Source: Micromonospora sp. WMMD961
GTDB taxonomy: Bacteria > Actinomycetota > Actinomycetes > Mycobacteriales > Micromonosporaceae
Length of the DNA: 64,000 nt
NCBI RefSeq assembly: GCF_029626145.1
Contig: NZ_JARUBJ010000002.1
Span: 2,887,501-2,951,500 of the forward strand
Direction of reading: 5' to 3'
Shown: positions 20,256 to 31,698 of the stretch, in pieces
Position numbering within the stretch: position 1 is the first letter of the stretch
Layout: every line of letters starts with the position of its first letter
Made by a program: the position numbers and the translations under genes
The notes under the pieces: model-generated
What the model was told of the DNA's origin: nothing
Seen by the model: the letters and a program-made list of their open reading frames with translations, nothing else
Databases searched by the model: none

Positions 20256-21944
20256 GTGACCCGACCGGCCCCCCTCGCCGGCGCCGGCCGGCTGGCCGGG
20301 GCAGCCGCGCTCATCGCCGTCCTCACCGTGGTCAGCCGGCTGGCCGGCTTCGGCCGCACCGCCCTGTTCACCTGGAGTCTGGGTAACACCGACCTCGGCG
20401 GCACCTACGTGGTGGCCAACGCGGTGCCGAACTTCATCTTCGAGATCGTCGCCGGTGGCGCACTGGCCAGTCTCGTCGTACCGCTGCTGGCCGGCGCCGT
20501 CGCGGCCGGTGACCGGACGGCCGTGGCCCGGACCACCGGCGCGCTGCTGACCTGGACGCTGGCGTTGCTGGTGCCGCTCGCGGTGCTGGTGGTGCTGCTC
20601 GCCGGGCCGGTCGTCGAGTCGCTCGGCCACCACCTGACCGCCGCGCAGCAGCAGAGCGGCATCCGGATGTTGCGGGTCTTCGCACCGCAACTGCCGCTGT
20701 ACGGGGTGGGCATCGTGCTCACCGGGGTGCTCCAGGCGCACCGGCGCTTCGCCTGGCCGGTGCTCGCGCCGCTGCTGTCCAGTCTCACCGTGATCGTCGT
20801 CTACCTGGGGTTCACCGCGACGCAGGGCCGCAACGCGACGGTCGGCGGGGTGAGCCCCGGTGGCGAGTTGCTGCTCTCCGTCGGCACCACCCTCGGGGTG
20901 GTGGTGCTGTCGTTGTCCCTGGTCATCCCGGTCAGCCGACTGCGCCTGGGGTTGCGGCCCGGGTTCGGGTTCCCGGCCGACGCGCGGGCCCGGGTCGGCG
21001 GTCTGGCGGTCGCCGGCGCGGTCACCGTCACCACGCAGCAGATCGCCCTGATCGTCAGCCTGAACCAGGTCACCGCCGGCGCGCGGAGCAACCCGGGCGT
21101 CTACAACCTGGCGCAGACCGTCTACCTGTTGCCGTGGGCGGTGCTGGCGGTGCCGCTGGCCGTCGCGGCGTACCCGACGCTGGCGGCGGCGCGGGCCGCC
21201 GGCGACGAGGACACCTACCGGTCGACGCTGGCACCGGCCGTACGCGGGGTGCTGCTGTTCAGTTGCCTCGGCACCGCCGCGTTGATCGGCACCGCCGGAC
21301 CGGTCGGGCACTTCTTCTTTCCGGCGTCCACCGCGCCCACCGCCGCCGCCGCGATCATCGGATACGCCCCCGGGCTGGTCGGTTACGGGCTCTTCGCGGT
21401 GCTCACCCGGGCGCTCTACGCCCGCGGGGAGACCCGGGCGGCGACGGCCGCCACCGCCGTCGGCTTCCTGGTGGTGCCGGCCGTCGTCGTGCTGTTCGGC
21501 GCGCTGCTGCCGCTGCGCGACCGGGTGTTCGCGGTGACGTCCGCCAACTCGGTGGGGATGCTGGTGCTCGGGGCGTTGCTGATCCTGGCGGTGCTGCGCG
21601 GCGCCGGCCGAGCGGCGCTGGCCGGCGCGGCACGGGCCTCGGCCGCCGGAGTGCTGGCCGGTGTGCTCGCCGCGCTCGCCGGGTTGGGCCTCAGCCGCCT
21701 GCTCGACGCGTCGGCCGGCGGCACCCCGACGACGGCGGTGGCACTCGGTCAGGGCATGCTGTCCGGGGTTCTGGTTGGGGCGGTGTTCCTCGCCGTGGTC
21801 TGGTTCGTCGACCGGCGGGACGTGGCGCCACTGGTCGCCGGGGTGCTGCGGCGGCTGGGTCGACGCGGGCCCCGGGGTGGCGGTCCGACGCCCGGTGCGG
21901 TCTCCCCGGAGCGGGGCGACGGGAAGGAGACAGCTGCGCGATGA
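20256..21944 (+). CDS. murJ: MurJ/MviN-family lipid flippase
   Basis: A 562-residue protein with about 13-14 transmembrane segments, of the MOP-superfamily MurJ/MviN type, which flips lipid II or related lipid-linked sugars across the membrane. Typical features are SRLAGFGRTALFTWSLG at the N-terminus, VPNFIFEIVAGGALASLVVPLLAG, and an APQLPLYG segment. The GTG at 20256, two bases after the upstream stop, is preferred to the ATG at 20220, which would overlap the upstream gene by 35 bases. The cytoplasmic tail ends in a Pro/Gly-rich stretch. It overlaps the GT4 gene by four bases. Confidence 0.88.
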   Translation: MTRPAPLAGAGRLAGAAALIAVLTVVSRLAGFGRTALFTWSLGNTDLGGTYVVANAVPNFIFEIVAGGALASLVVPLLAGAVAAGDRTAVARTTGALLTWTLALLVPLAVLVVLLAGPVVESLGHHLTAAQQQSGIRMLRVFAPQLPLYGVGIVLTGVLQAHRRFAWPVLAPLLSSLTVIVVYLGFTATQGRNATVGGVSPGGELLLSVGTTLGVVVLSLSLVIPVSRLRLGLRPGFGFPADARARVGGLAVAGAVTVTTQQIALIVSLNQVTAGARSNPGVYNLAQTVYLLPWAVLAVPLAVAAYPTLAAARAAGDEDTYRSTLAPAVRGVLLFSCLGTAALIGTAGPVGHFFFPASTAPTAAAAIIGYAPGLVGYGLFAVLTRALYARGETRAATAATAVGFLVVPAVVVLFGALLPLRDRVFAVTSANSVGMLVLGALLILAVLRGAGRAALAGAARASAAGVLAGVLAALAGLGLSRLLDASAGGTPTTAVALGQGMLSGVLVGAVFLAVVWFVDRRDVAPLVAGVLRRLGRRGPRGGGPTPGAVSPERGDGKETAAR

Positions 21945-23110
21945 CTGAGCCATCCTCGTCCGCCGGTTGGTCGGGCACCGTCGCGTTGGTGCTCGCGTCC
22001 AGCACCGGCGGGGTCGGCCAGCACGTCCGGTCGGTGGCGCGTGGCCTCGTCGCCGGAGGTGCCACCGTCCTGGTCTGCGGGCCGGCGGCGACCCAGGAGC
22101 AGTTCGACTTCACCGGGGTCGGTGCGCGTTTCGAGCCGGTGGAGATCCCGGCCAGCCCGACGCCGGCCGACGCCCGGGCGGTGCTCACCCTGCGTCGGGT
22201 GCTCACCACCTCCCGCGTCGACGTGGTGCACGCCCACGGTCTGCGGGCCGGGTTGGTCGCCGTGCTGGCCCGCCCCGCCGCGCCGCTGGTCGTCACGTGG
22301 CACAACGCGGTGCTCGCGGGCGGCCTGCGGGGCGGGGTGTCCCGACTCGTCGAACGCGTGGTGGCCCGGGGTGCCACGGTGGCCCTCGGCGCCTCCATGG
22401 ATCTGGTGCGACGGGCCGCCGCACTGGGTGCCGCCGACGCCAGGCTCGCCCCGGTCGCCGCGCCGACGCTGCCCGCGCCGCGTCGACGCCCGGCGGCGGT
22501 CCGCGCCGAGTTCGGGGTCCGCCCCGAACAGCCGTTGATCATCTCGGTCGGCCGCCTGCACCCGCAGAAACGCTACGACGTACTGATCGACGCGGCGGCC
22601 CGCTGGCGTACCCGTACGCCACCGCCGGTCGTGGTGATCGCCGGCAGTGGGCCGGCGTACCTGCCGTTGGCCGCGCGGACCTCCGCGGCCCGCGCCCCGG
22701 TGACCCTGCTGGGGCACCGCACCGACGTGGCCGACCTGCTCGCCGGCGCCGACCTCGCGGTGGTGACCAGCGACTGGGAGGCCCGGCAACTCTTCGCCCA
22801 GGAGGCGCTGCGCGCCGGCGTACCGCTGGTCGCGACCGCGGTCGGCGGGTTGCCGGACCTGGTCGGCGACGCCGCCGCGCTGATCCCCGCCGGCGACGTC
22901 GACGCTGTCGACGCGGCGGTGCGGGCGCTGCTGGACGACCCGGCGGCCCGGGCCGAGCTGGGCCGGCGGGGCGCGGAACGGGCGGCCACGTGGCCGACCG
23001 AGACGGACACCGTCGCCGTTCTGGCCGCCCTCTACGCCGAGCTGGTCGCCGACCGCGCCGGCCCGGCAACCGCGCCGGGCTCCGACGCCCCCAGAACGGG
23101 ACACCGGTGA
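21941..23110 (+). CDS. GT4-family glycosyltransferase
   Basis: A 389-residue GT-B-fold transferase. The N-terminal domain begins with the donor/acceptor loop STGGVGQHVRSVARGL. HAHGLRAG at about 88 and TWHNAVLAGG at about 116 follow. The C-terminal domain has VGRLHPQKRYDVLIDA and the EX7E-like element WEARQLFAQEALRAGVPLVA, normally the nucleotide-sugar site. A GGAAGGAGA site precedes the ATG, which overlaps the murJ stop. Next to a lipid flippase it probably adds a sugar to a lipid-linked envelope precursor; the sugar cannot be told. Confidence 0.88.
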   Translation: MTEPSSSAGWSGTVALVLASSTGGVGQHVRSVARGLVAGGATVLVCGPAATQEQFDFTGVGARFEPVEIPASPTPADARAVLTLRRVLTTSRVDVVHAHGLRAGLVAVLARPAAPLVVTWHNAVLAGGLRGGVSRLVERVVARGATVALGASMDLVRRAAALGAADARLAPVAAPTLPAPRRRPAAVRAEFGVRPEQPLIISVGRLHPQKRYDVLIDAAARWRTRTPPPVVVIAGSGPAYLPLAARTSAARAPVTLLGHRTDVADLLAGADLAVVTSDWEARQLFAQEALRAGVPLVATAVGGLPDLVGDAAALIPAGDVDAVDAAVRALLDDPAARAELGRRGAERAATWPTETDTVAVLAALYAELVADRAGPATAPGSDAPRTGHR

Positions 23111-25575
23111 TGCTGCGCCGAATCACCCCCGCCCTGTTGACCGTCCTCGTGGTGTCGCTCGGTGTCGTCGCGCTCGCCGCCCGCCCGGCGCAGGACAGCC
23201 CGCGACGCACCGCCGACTTCGTGGTGCTCGCCGGGGTCGCGGGGCTGCGCTGGGAGGACGTGGATCCGCAGCGCACCCCGACGTTGTGGCGGATGGCCCA
23301 GGAGGGGTCGATCGGCTCGCTGTCGGTGCGATCCGCGCACCGGCCCACCTGCCCGGTGGACGGTTGGCTGACCCTGGGTGCGGGCAGCTTCGCCGCGTGG
23401 AACGGCGGCCGGTCGCCCGATGGCTGCCCGACGGCGGGGGTGACCGTCGAACAGCCGGACGGCATCGGCGCGAACCTGCCGGATCAGGAGAGCGTGGTCC
23501 AGCACAACCAGCAGCGGATGCCGTGGGGCGCCCTGCCCGGCTCGCTGTCCGAGTCGGTGCGCTGCTCCGTCGCGGTGGGGCCGGGTGCGGCGGTGGCCGC
23601 CGCCCGACCGTTCGGCCGCGTCGACCGGTACGCCCCGGCGTTGCCCGCCGACCCGCGCACGCTGCTCGGCGCCTGCGTGCTGAGCATCGTCGACCTCGGC
23701 ACTGTCGAGGGGACGGACCCGGCGACCCGCGCCGAGGAGGCCCGAGCGGCGGACGCCCAACTGGCCCGGGTGCTGGCGGCCCGGCCACCACGGTCGTTGG
23801 TGCTGGTCGCGGGGATCTCCGACACCGCCCAGCCGGCGCGGCTGCACGTGGCGGTCGCCGACGGGCCGGGGTGGGAGCGGGGGTGGCTCACCTCGGCCAG
23901 CACCGGCCGGGACGGCTACCTGCAACTCGTCGACCTCGCGCCGACCGCCCTCGCCGCGCTGGGCCGGCCGATGCCGGAGCGACTCTTCCTCGGCCGTCCG
24001 GCGGTCAGCACCGGCGGCCGTCCCGCCGACCTGGCCGAGGCGATCGACGCACCGGCCGACGCCGATCGGGAGGCTGCTGCCCAGCGCGACGTCTCCGGCG
24101 TGTTCTTCACGGTGCTGGCCGGCGTGCAGGTGCTGCTGGCACTCGGAATCCTGCCGCTGCTGCGCCGGGCCCGCCCACACGCCGGCCCGGCCGGCCCGAC
24201 GCCCGTCTCCGGGCGGATCACGGCGGTGGTGGAGCTGCTGCTCGTCGCCGCGGCGTTGACGGTGCCGGCGGCGCTGCTGGCCGACGCGGTGCCCTGGTGG
24301 CAGGGCGAGCACCCCCGGTGGATCTTCGCCGGGGTCACCGTGCTGCTGGTGGCCGCGGGCACCGCCGCGGTGCGGTTGGCCCCCGGGTACGCGGGCACCC
24401 TCGGCCCCCTCGGCGCGGTCGCCGGCCTCACCACCCTCGTCGTCGGGCTGGACGTGCTCACCGGGGCCAGCCTGCAGCTCAACGGCGTGGTCGGCTACTC
24501 CGCGTTGCAGGGCGGCCGGTACTCCGGACTGAGCACGGTGGGGCTGGGGGTGTTGCTCGCCGGGGCGTTGCTCGCCGGCGGCTGGCTCGCCCAACGGGTG
24601 CACCGGGTGTGGCGGCCGGCGGTGACGGTGGCCGTGGGCGGCCTCGCCGTGGTGGTGGTCGGCAGCCCGTACCTGGGAGCTGACCCGGTCGGCGCGATCG
24701 CGCTCACCGCCGGGGTGAGCGTCGCCGCCGTGATCAGCGCCGGGGGCTGGTTGACGATCAGCCGGCTGGCCTGGGCCACCATGGCCGCCCTGGCGGTCGG
24801 TATCGGCTTCGGAGTGGTGGACCTGCGCCGTCCCCCGGCGGAGCGGGGCAGCCTCGGGCGGTTCCTCTCCGCGCTCGGCGACGGCACCGGCGGGTTCACC
24901 GTGCACCGGTCCAGCACGGAGAACTTCGAGACGTTGGTCAACAGCCCGATGACCGTGTTGGCGCTGACCGGCGGGCTGCTGGTGTGGTTCGCCCTGTTGC
25001 AGCCGTGGGGTGGACTGATGCGGCTGTTCGGCATCTACCCGGCGGTCCGGGCCGCGTTGGCCGGGACCGTGGTCGCCGCGGTGCTCGGTGGCCTGCTCGA
25101 CGGCGCGGCGCTGGACGTGATGGGCGCCGCCGCCGCGCTGGTGGTGCCGATGGCCGTCCTGGCGTCGCTGCGGGTGCTCGGGCACGCCGCCGACCGGACC
25201 CGCCCGGTTCCGGGCCGGTTGCGCGCCAGCGGCGCCGACGACGACTCGGGCTCCGGCGGGGTCGGTCCGACCGGTGGGGGTGACGGGCCGACCGGCGGCG
25301 GTCCGCTGGGCGCAGCTCACCCGCGGCCGATCAGCGGCCCGCCCTCGACCGAGCCCTCGGCGGTTTCGGACGCCTCGACCGAGCCCTCGGCGGTTTCGGA
25401 CGCCTCGACCGAGCCCTCGGCGGTCTCGGACGCCTCGATCGAGCCCTCGGCGGTCTCGGACGCCTCGATCGAGCGCGGCGTCGACGCTGACGGCCCGGCG
25501 GAGCCGACCGCGGGTGGGCCCGCCGTAGCGCCCCGGCAGGCCACCCGGTCATCGACCGAGGTTGCCGCCTCCTGA
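23110..25575 (+). CDS. large membrane protein with alkaline-phosphatase-like N-domain
   Basis: An 821-residue protein. A signal-anchor helix (about 5-25) is followed by an extracytoplasmic domain of about 300 residues with hints of the alkaline-phosphatase/sulfatase fold (FVVLAGVAGLRWEDVD, TPTLWRMAQEGSIGSLSVR, and a late DGYLQLVDLAPTALAALG), though classical metal ligands are not obvious. About ten transmembrane helices follow (330-700). The C-terminal 110 residues are disordered with STEPSAVSDA tandem repeats. The start overlaps the GT4 stop by one base. It likely acts in envelope polymer assembly with its neighbours; the reaction is unknown. Confidence 0.75.
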   Translation: MLRRITPALLTVLVVSLGVVALAARPAQDSPRRTADFVVLAGVAGLRWEDVDPQRTPTLWRMAQEGSIGSLSVRSAHRPTCPVDGWLTLGAGSFAAWNGGRSPDGCPTAGVTVEQPDGIGANLPDQESVVQHNQQRMPWGALPGSLSESVRCSVAVGPGAAVAAARPFGRVDRYAPALPADPRTLLGACVLSIVDLGTVEGTDPATRAEEARAADAQLARVLAARPPRSLVLVAGISDTAQPARLHVAVADGPGWERGWLTSASTGRDGYLQLVDLAPTALAALGRPMPERLFLGRPAVSTGGRPADLAEAIDAPADADREAAAQRDVSGVFFTVLAGVQVLLALGILPLLRRARPHAGPAGPTPVSGRITAVVELLLVAAALTVPAALLADAVPWWQGEHPRWIFAGVTVLLVAAGTAAVRLAPGYAGTLGPLGAVAGLTTLVVGLDVLTGASLQLNGVVGYSALQGGRYSGLSTVGLGVLLAGALLAGGWLAQRVHRVWRPAVTVAVGGLAVVVVGSPYLGADPVGAIALTAGVSVAAVISAGGWLTISRLAWATMAALAVGIGFGVVDLRRPPAERGSLGRFLSALGDGTGGFTVHRSSTENFETLVNSPMTVLALTGGLLVWFALLQPWGGLMRLFGIYPAVRAALAGTVVAAVLGGLLDGAALDVMGAAAALVVPMAVLASLRVLGHAADRTRPVPGRLRASGADDDSGSGGVGPTGGGDGPTGGGPLGAAHPRPISGPPSTEPSAVSDASTEPSAVSDASTEPSAVSDASIEPSAVSDASIERGVDADGPAEPTAGGPAVAPRQATRSSTEVAAS
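25343..25474 (+). repeat. 30-bp tandem repeat in a coding tail
   Basis: Four full copies and a partial fifth of a 30-bp unit starting CCTCGACCGAGCCCTCGG, encoding (S/I)EPSAVSDAST-type decapeptides in the C-terminal tail of the large membrane protein. Copies differ by only one or two bases, pointing to recent expansion. Confidence 0.9.
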
Positions 25576-25627
25576 GCGCCGGGCCGCGTCCGGATGACCC
25601 GCAGGTGTCGCAGCCGGGGTGCGGCCT

Positions 25628-25692
25628 GCGGGTACCCGCCCGGGAGGTGTTACCGTCGAATCCCGTGGATCGCGTGATCACTTTGCTGATCA
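25628..25692 (+). promoter_or_regulatory. candidate pyrG promoter/leader with palindromes
   Basis: Upstream of pyrG lie a 12-bp perfect palindrome GCGGGTACCCGC (25628-25639), a TACCGT -10-like box (25651-25656), and two copies of TGATCA six bases apart (25675-25692). Together they look like a regulated promoter and leader. No RNA structure or effector can be assigned by eye. Confidence 0.35.
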
Positions 25693-25738
25693 AGCACGGC
25701 GGTCTGCATGACCGCGACAGACGACACGGGAGCAGGCC

Positions 25739-27486
<1,748 letters not shown>

Positions 27487-27490
<4 letters not shown>

Positions 27491-28092
27491 GCGCAAGCGA
27501 GCACCGCTACGAGGTGCGCTCCCGCGAGGAGCGTTACCGAGGGCGGATCTTCGACGTGGTCACCGAGGAGGTGACCATGCCGGGCGGCGGAACGGGGGTG
27601 CGTGACCTCGTTCGGCACGTCGGGGCGGTCGCGGTGGTGGCGCTCGACGACGCCGGTCAGGTGGTGCTGATCCGGCAGTACCGGCACCCGGTCGGGCGGC
27701 ACCTGTGGGAGCTGCCCGCCGGGCTGATGGACGTGTCCGGCGAGGAGTTGCCGGCCGCCGCGTTGCGGGAACTGGCCGAGGAGGCGGACCTCACCGCCGG
27801 GCAGGTCGACGTGCTCGTCGACCTGCACAGCTCGCCCGGGTTCACCAACGAGGTGGTGCGGGTCTTCCTGGCCCGCGACCTCGCCGACGTGCCGGCCGAC
27901 GAGCGCCACGAACGCCACGACGAGGAGGCCGACCTCCAGGTCGTCCGGATCGACCTGGACGAGGCCGTCGCGATGGTCCTGGCGGGTGAGATCACCAACG
28001 CGTCCGCGGTGGCCGGGCTGCTCGCCGCGGCTCGCTCCCGCGAAGCCGGTTGGGCGACGGTGCGTCGGGCGGACGCGCCGCTGCCCCGCTGA
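27487..28092 (+). CDS. NUDIX ADP-ribose pyrophosphatase
   Basis: A 201-residue NUDIX hydrolase. The catalytic NUDIX box is visible as ELPAAALRELAEEADL at about 80-95, preceded by the substrate-loop signature QYRHPVGRHLWELPAG that marks ADP-ribose pyrophosphatases, and followed by SPGFTNEVVRVFLA. It would cleave ADP-ribose to AMP and ribose 5-phosphate. It starts on a GTGA overlap with pyrG, so it is translationally coupled. A strong terminator follows. Confidence 0.92.
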
Positions 28093-28131
28093 GCAGCGCG
28101 GCCGGCCCGCTCCGGCACGGGAGTACGCGCC

Positions 28132-28165
28132 CACGGGGCCCCGCGGTCAGCCGCGGGGCCCCGTG
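28132..28165 (+). terminator. strong terminator after pyrG-NUDIX
   Basis: A perfect 15-bp stem (CACGGGGCCCCGCGG at 28132-28146 and its complement at 28151-28165) with a 4-nt loop TCAG, 40 bases after the NUDIX stop codon. It is one of the strongest hairpins in the window and ends the pyrG transcript. Confidence 0.9.
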
Positions 28166-28432
28166 CCGTCCGCCCCGAGCGGCATCCGGCAGATGGGGAG
28201 ATAATGGCCGAACGCTGTCCCGACGGCAGGGGTGATCATCCGCCGGCGGATCCCGGTGTCGCCCTGACACTCCGTCAGGACACTCGGGCACCGATTGCCA
28301 CTCTGCTGGCGCTCGGCGGCGCCGGGCGCGCCTAGACTGCCGCCGGCGGGACCGGTGGACCGCGGCGGCAAAGGGGCCACCGCGGCACCGAGCAGTCGGG
28401 GGAGAGCAGCCCCGAAGAGAGGTGTCTGCATC

Positions 28433-29548
28433 GTGAAGGTCGGAATCCCACGCGAGGTCAAGAACCACGAGTACCGCGTGGCGATCACGCCAGCGGGCGT
28501 CAACGAGTTCACCCGCAGCGGCCACCAGGTCTTCGTCGAGGCCGGCGCCGGTGTCGGCTCCAGCATCACCGACGAGGAGTTCGCCGCCGCGGGCGCGAAG
28601 ATCCTGGCCACCGCCGACGAGGTGTGGGAGACCGCCGAGCTGGTGCTCAAGGTCAAGGAGCCGGTCGCCGAGGAGTACCACCGCATGCGCGAGGGGCAGG
28701 TGCTCTTCACCTACCTGCACCTGGCCGCCTCCAAGGAGTGCACCGATGCGCTCGTCGACCGCAAGGTCACCGGCATCGCGTACGAGACGGTGGAGATGCC
28801 CGACCGGTCGCTGCCGCTGCTCGCCCCGATGTCCGAGGTGGCCGGCCGGCTTGCCCCGCAGGTGGGTGCCTTCTACATGATGCGTACCGGCGGCGGTCGG
28901 GGTGTGCTGCCCGGCGGTGTCTCCGGCGTGTACGCGGCCAAGACCGTGGTCATCGGCGCCGGTGTCTCCGGCCTGAACGCCGCCGCCATCGCGCTGGGCC
29001 TGCAGTCCGAGGTGCTGCTGCTGGACAAGAACGTCGCCCGGCTGCGTTCGGCCGACGCCATCTACCGGGGTCACCTGCAGACCATCGCCTCCAACGCGTA
29101 CGAGGTCGAGCGGGCCGTGCTCGACGCCGACCTGGTCATCGGCGCGGTGCTGGTGCCCGGAGCCAAGGCCCCGAAGCTGGTCTCCAACGAGCTGGTCTCC
29201 CGGATGAAGCCGGGCAGTGTGCTCGTCGACATCGCCATCGACCAGGGTGGTTGCTTCGAGGACTCGCGCCCCACCACCCACGCCGACCCGGTCTACAAGG
29301 TGCACGAGTCGATCTTCTACTGCGTGGCGAACATGCCCGGCGCGGTGCCGAACACCAGCACCTACGCGCTGACCAACGTCACCCTCCCGTACGCGCTGGA
29401 GCTGGCCAACCAGGGTTGGCGCGAGGCGCTGCGCAACGACTCGGCGCTGGCGCTGGGCCTGAACACCCACGACGGCCGGGTCACCTACGGACCGGTCGCC
29501 GAGGCGCACGGGATGGACCTGCTCCCGCTGGCCGACGTCCTGGCCTGA
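28433..29548 (+). CDS. ald: alanine dehydrogenase
   Basis: A 371-residue NAD-dependent enzyme that interconverts L-alanine and pyruvate plus ammonia. It opens with the family-typical KVGIPREVKNHEYRVAITP. Catalytic His is in YLHLAASKE, the Rossmann motif is VIGAGVSGLNAAAIALG, and CVANMPGAVPNTSTYALTN is near the C-terminus. GTG at 28433 is chosen because it follows a GAAGAGAGG site by ten bases and matches the family start; the reading extending to 28295 adds an unrelated basic tail. A TAGACT -10-like box lies at 28333-28338, leaving a leader of about 90 bases. Confidence 0.95.
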   Translation: MKVGIPREVKNHEYRVAITPAGVNEFTRSGHQVFVEAGAGVGSSITDEEFAAAGAKILATADEVWETAELVLKVKEPVAEEYHRMREGQVLFTYLHLAASKECTDALVDRKVTGIAYETVEMPDRSLPLLAPMSEVAGRLAPQVGAFYMMRTGGGRGVLPGGVSGVYAAKTVVIGAGVSGLNAAAIALGLQSEVLLLDKNVARLRSADAIYRGHLQTIASNAYEVERAVLDADLVIGAVLVPGAKAPKLVSNELVSRMKPGSVLVDIAIDQGGCFEDSRPTTHADPVYKVHESIFYCVANMPGAVPNTSTYALTNVTLPYALELANQGWREALRNDSALALGLNTHDGRVTYGPVAEAHGMDLLPLADVLA

Positions 29549-29571
29549 GCGGTGGCGGGCTGACCGGCAGC

Positions 29572-30552
29572 ATGGACTCCGCCGGCGTGGGCGAGGTGCC
29601 CACGTCGGCGCTGCGCCGTGCCGTGCGCGGTTACCTCGACCACCTCACCGTCGAACGTGGCCTCTCCGCGAACACGCTCACCTCGTACCGGCGGGATCTG
29701 GACCGGTACCTCGCGACCCTGGCCGACGCCGGCGTCGCCGACCTCGCGTCGGTCGACGCCGGCCTGGTCGAGTCGCACCTGGCGCGGCTGCGCGCGGGCG
29801 ACGACGCACACCCGCCCCTCGCCGTCTCGTCCGCCGCCCGCGCGGCCAGCGCGGTCCGTGGCCTGCACCGCTTCGCGATGCGCGAAGGGCTGGCCGGCGC
29901 CGACCCCAGCCGCGACGTCCGCCCACCCACCCCACCACGGCGGCTGCCCCGGGCCCTGCCGGTCGATGACGTGGTCCGGTTGCTGGACCTCGCCGGCCCG
30001 ACCACCGCGACCGGCGAGGACGCCCCCCGTACGCTGCGTGACCGGGCGCTGCTGGAGTTCCTGTACGGCACCGGCGCGCGGATCTCCGAAGCGGTCGGCG
30101 CCGCCGTGGACGACCTCGACACCGACGAGGGCACCGTGCTGCTGCGCGGCAAGGGTGGCCGGGTCCGGCTGGTGCCGATCGGCGGTTACGCCGTCGACGC
30201 GGTCCGCGCCTACCTGGTGCGGGCCCGCCCCACACTGGCCGCCGCCGGCCGGGGAACCCCGGCGGTCTTCCTCAACGCCCGCGGCGGCGCGTTGTCCCGC
30301 CAGGGCGCGTGGGGCATCCTGCGTCGTGCCGCGGAGCGGGCCGGGTTGCCGGTCGACGGGCCCGCCGCCGTCTCCCCGCACACCCTGCGCCACTCGTACG
30401 CGACGCATCTGCTCGACGGCGGCGCCGACGTCCGGGTGGTCCAGGAGCTGCTCGGCCACGCGTCGGTGACCACCACCCAGGTCTACACGTTGGTCACCGT
30501 CGAGCGGCTGCGCGAGGTGTACGCCACCGCCCACCCGCGCGCCCGGGGCTGA
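29572..30552 (+). CDS. xerD: tyrosine recombinase XerD
   Basis: A 326-residue site-specific recombinase that resolves chromosome dimers at dif. The N-terminal SAM-like domain (YLDHLTVERGLSANTLTSYRRDL) precedes the catalytic domain with Arg170, Lys194, His270, Arg273, His296 and nucleophile Tyr305 (TQVYTLVT), all present. It belongs to the conserved xerD-parA-scpA-scpB segregation cluster and follows ald by 23 bases. The ATG lacks a clear ribosome-binding site; GTG starts a few codons downstream are possible. Confidence 0.93.
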   Translation: MDSAGVGEVPTSALRRAVRGYLDHLTVERGLSANTLTSYRRDLDRYLATLADAGVADLASVDAGLVESHLARLRAGDDAHPPLAVSSAARAASAVRGLHRFAMREGLAGADPSRDVRPPTPPRRLPRALPVDDVVRLLDLAGPTTATGEDAPRTLRDRALLEFLYGTGARISEAVGAAVDDLDTDEGTVLLRGKGGRVRLVPIGGYAVDAVRAYLVRARPTLAAAGRGTPAVFLNARGGALSRQGAWGILRRAAERAGLPVDGPAAVSPHTLRHSYATHLLDGGADVRVVQELLGHASVTTTQVYTLVTVERLREVYATAHPRARG

Positions 30553-30732
30553 ACCCGGTCGCGGTCGGTCCCGACACGCCGGGCCGGTGCCGAACCCCCT
30601 GCTGGTCGGTGGCGTACAGTCGGCATCGGCGCGGACCTCCTGGGGCGACACGACCGGGGTGCGCAGCGGCGCCGCGAAGGACGTCGGACGGCTCCGACGC
30701 CGGGTGGGTCGTCGGGAGGGGGCAACGAGGAC

Positions 30733-31656
30733 ATGGCTGGCAACGGTGACCGTGCCGAGACCTGGACGTCGGAGCTCCGCGAGCAGCAGGCCACGCTCGG
30801 CGCGGATCTGGGTCCGGCGGATCCGGCTGCCTACACGATGCGCAAGCCCATCCCCGAGCCGATGCCCACCGACCGGCACGGCCCCGCCCGCATCATCGCG
30901 ATGGCCAACCAGAAGGGCGGCGTCGGCAAGACCACCACCACGATCAACCTGGGCGCGGCCCTCGCGGAGTACGGCCGCAAGGTGCTGCTCGTCGACTTCG
31001 ACCCGCAGGGCGCCCTCTCGGTGGGGTTGGGCGTCAACCCGCACAACCTCGACCTGTCCGTCTACAACCTGCTCATGCAGGACGACGTGACAGCCGAGGA
31101 CGTCCTGATCAAGACCGACGTGGCCGGCCTGCACCTGCTGCCGGCCAACATCGACCTCTCCGCCGCCGAGATCCAACTCGTCAACGAGGTCGCCCGGGAG
31201 ATGGCCCTGGCCCGGGTGCTGCGCACGGTCCGCAAGGAGTACGACTACATCCTGATCGACTGCCAGCCGTCACTCGGCCTGCTGGCGATCAACGCGTTGA
31301 CCGTCGCGCACGGCGTGCTCATCCCCCTCGAATGCGAGTTCTTCAGCCTGCGCGGGGTGGCACTGCTGCTGGACACCATCGACAAGGTGCGGGAGCGGCT
31401 CAACTTCGACCTGGAGCTCGAAGGCATCCTCGCCACCATGTACGACAGCCGCACCACGCACTGCCGCCAGGTGCTGCAGCGGGTGGTGGAGGCGTTCGGC
31501 GACAAGGTCTACCAGACGGTCATCACCAAGACGGTGAAGTTCCCCGAGTCCACCGTGGCCGGTGCCCCCATCACCACGATGGACCCGGCCTCCTCCGGGG
31601 CACGCAACTACCGTCAGCTGGCCCGCGAGGTGATCGCCGCCCAGTCGGAGCGGTAG
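30733..31656 (+). CDS. parA: ParA/Soj-family ATPase
   Basis: A 307-residue ATPase for chromosome segregation or positioning. The deviant Walker A motif KGGVGKTTTT starts at Lys61, Walker A' is VDFDPQGALS, and Walker B is YILIDCQPSLGLL. An N-terminal extension of about 50 residues precedes the ATPase fold. No parB is present next to it; the gene belongs to the xerD-parA-scpAB cluster seen in many actinobacteria, distinct from the origin-linked parAB. GAGG sequences precede the ATG. Confidence 0.9.
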   Translation: MAGNGDRAETWTSELREQQATLGADLGPADPAAYTMRKPIPEPMPTDRHGPARIIAMANQKGGVGKTTTTINLGAALAEYGRKVLLVDFDPQGALSVGLGVNPHNLDLSVYNLLMQDDVTAEDVLIKTDVAGLHLLPANIDLSAAEIQLVNEVAREMALARVLRTVRKEYDYILIDCQPSLGLLAINALTVAHGVLIPLECEFFSLRGVALLLDTIDKVRERLNFDLELEGILATMYDSRTTHCRQVLQRVVEAFGDKVYQTVITKTVKFPESTVAGAPITTMDPASSGARNYRQLAREVIAAQSER

Positions 31657-31685
31657 CCGGAACGCCCGGTGCCGCTCTCGTGGAC

Positions 31686-31698
31686 TACGGTCGTCCGG
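31686..31698 (+). promoter_or_regulatory. -10 box of a probable leaderless scpA transcript
   Basis: TACGGT at 31686-31691 is followed by six bases and then the GTG start at 31698. There is no ribosome-binding site. This spacing would place the transcription start on the G of the start codon. Confidence 0.45.
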
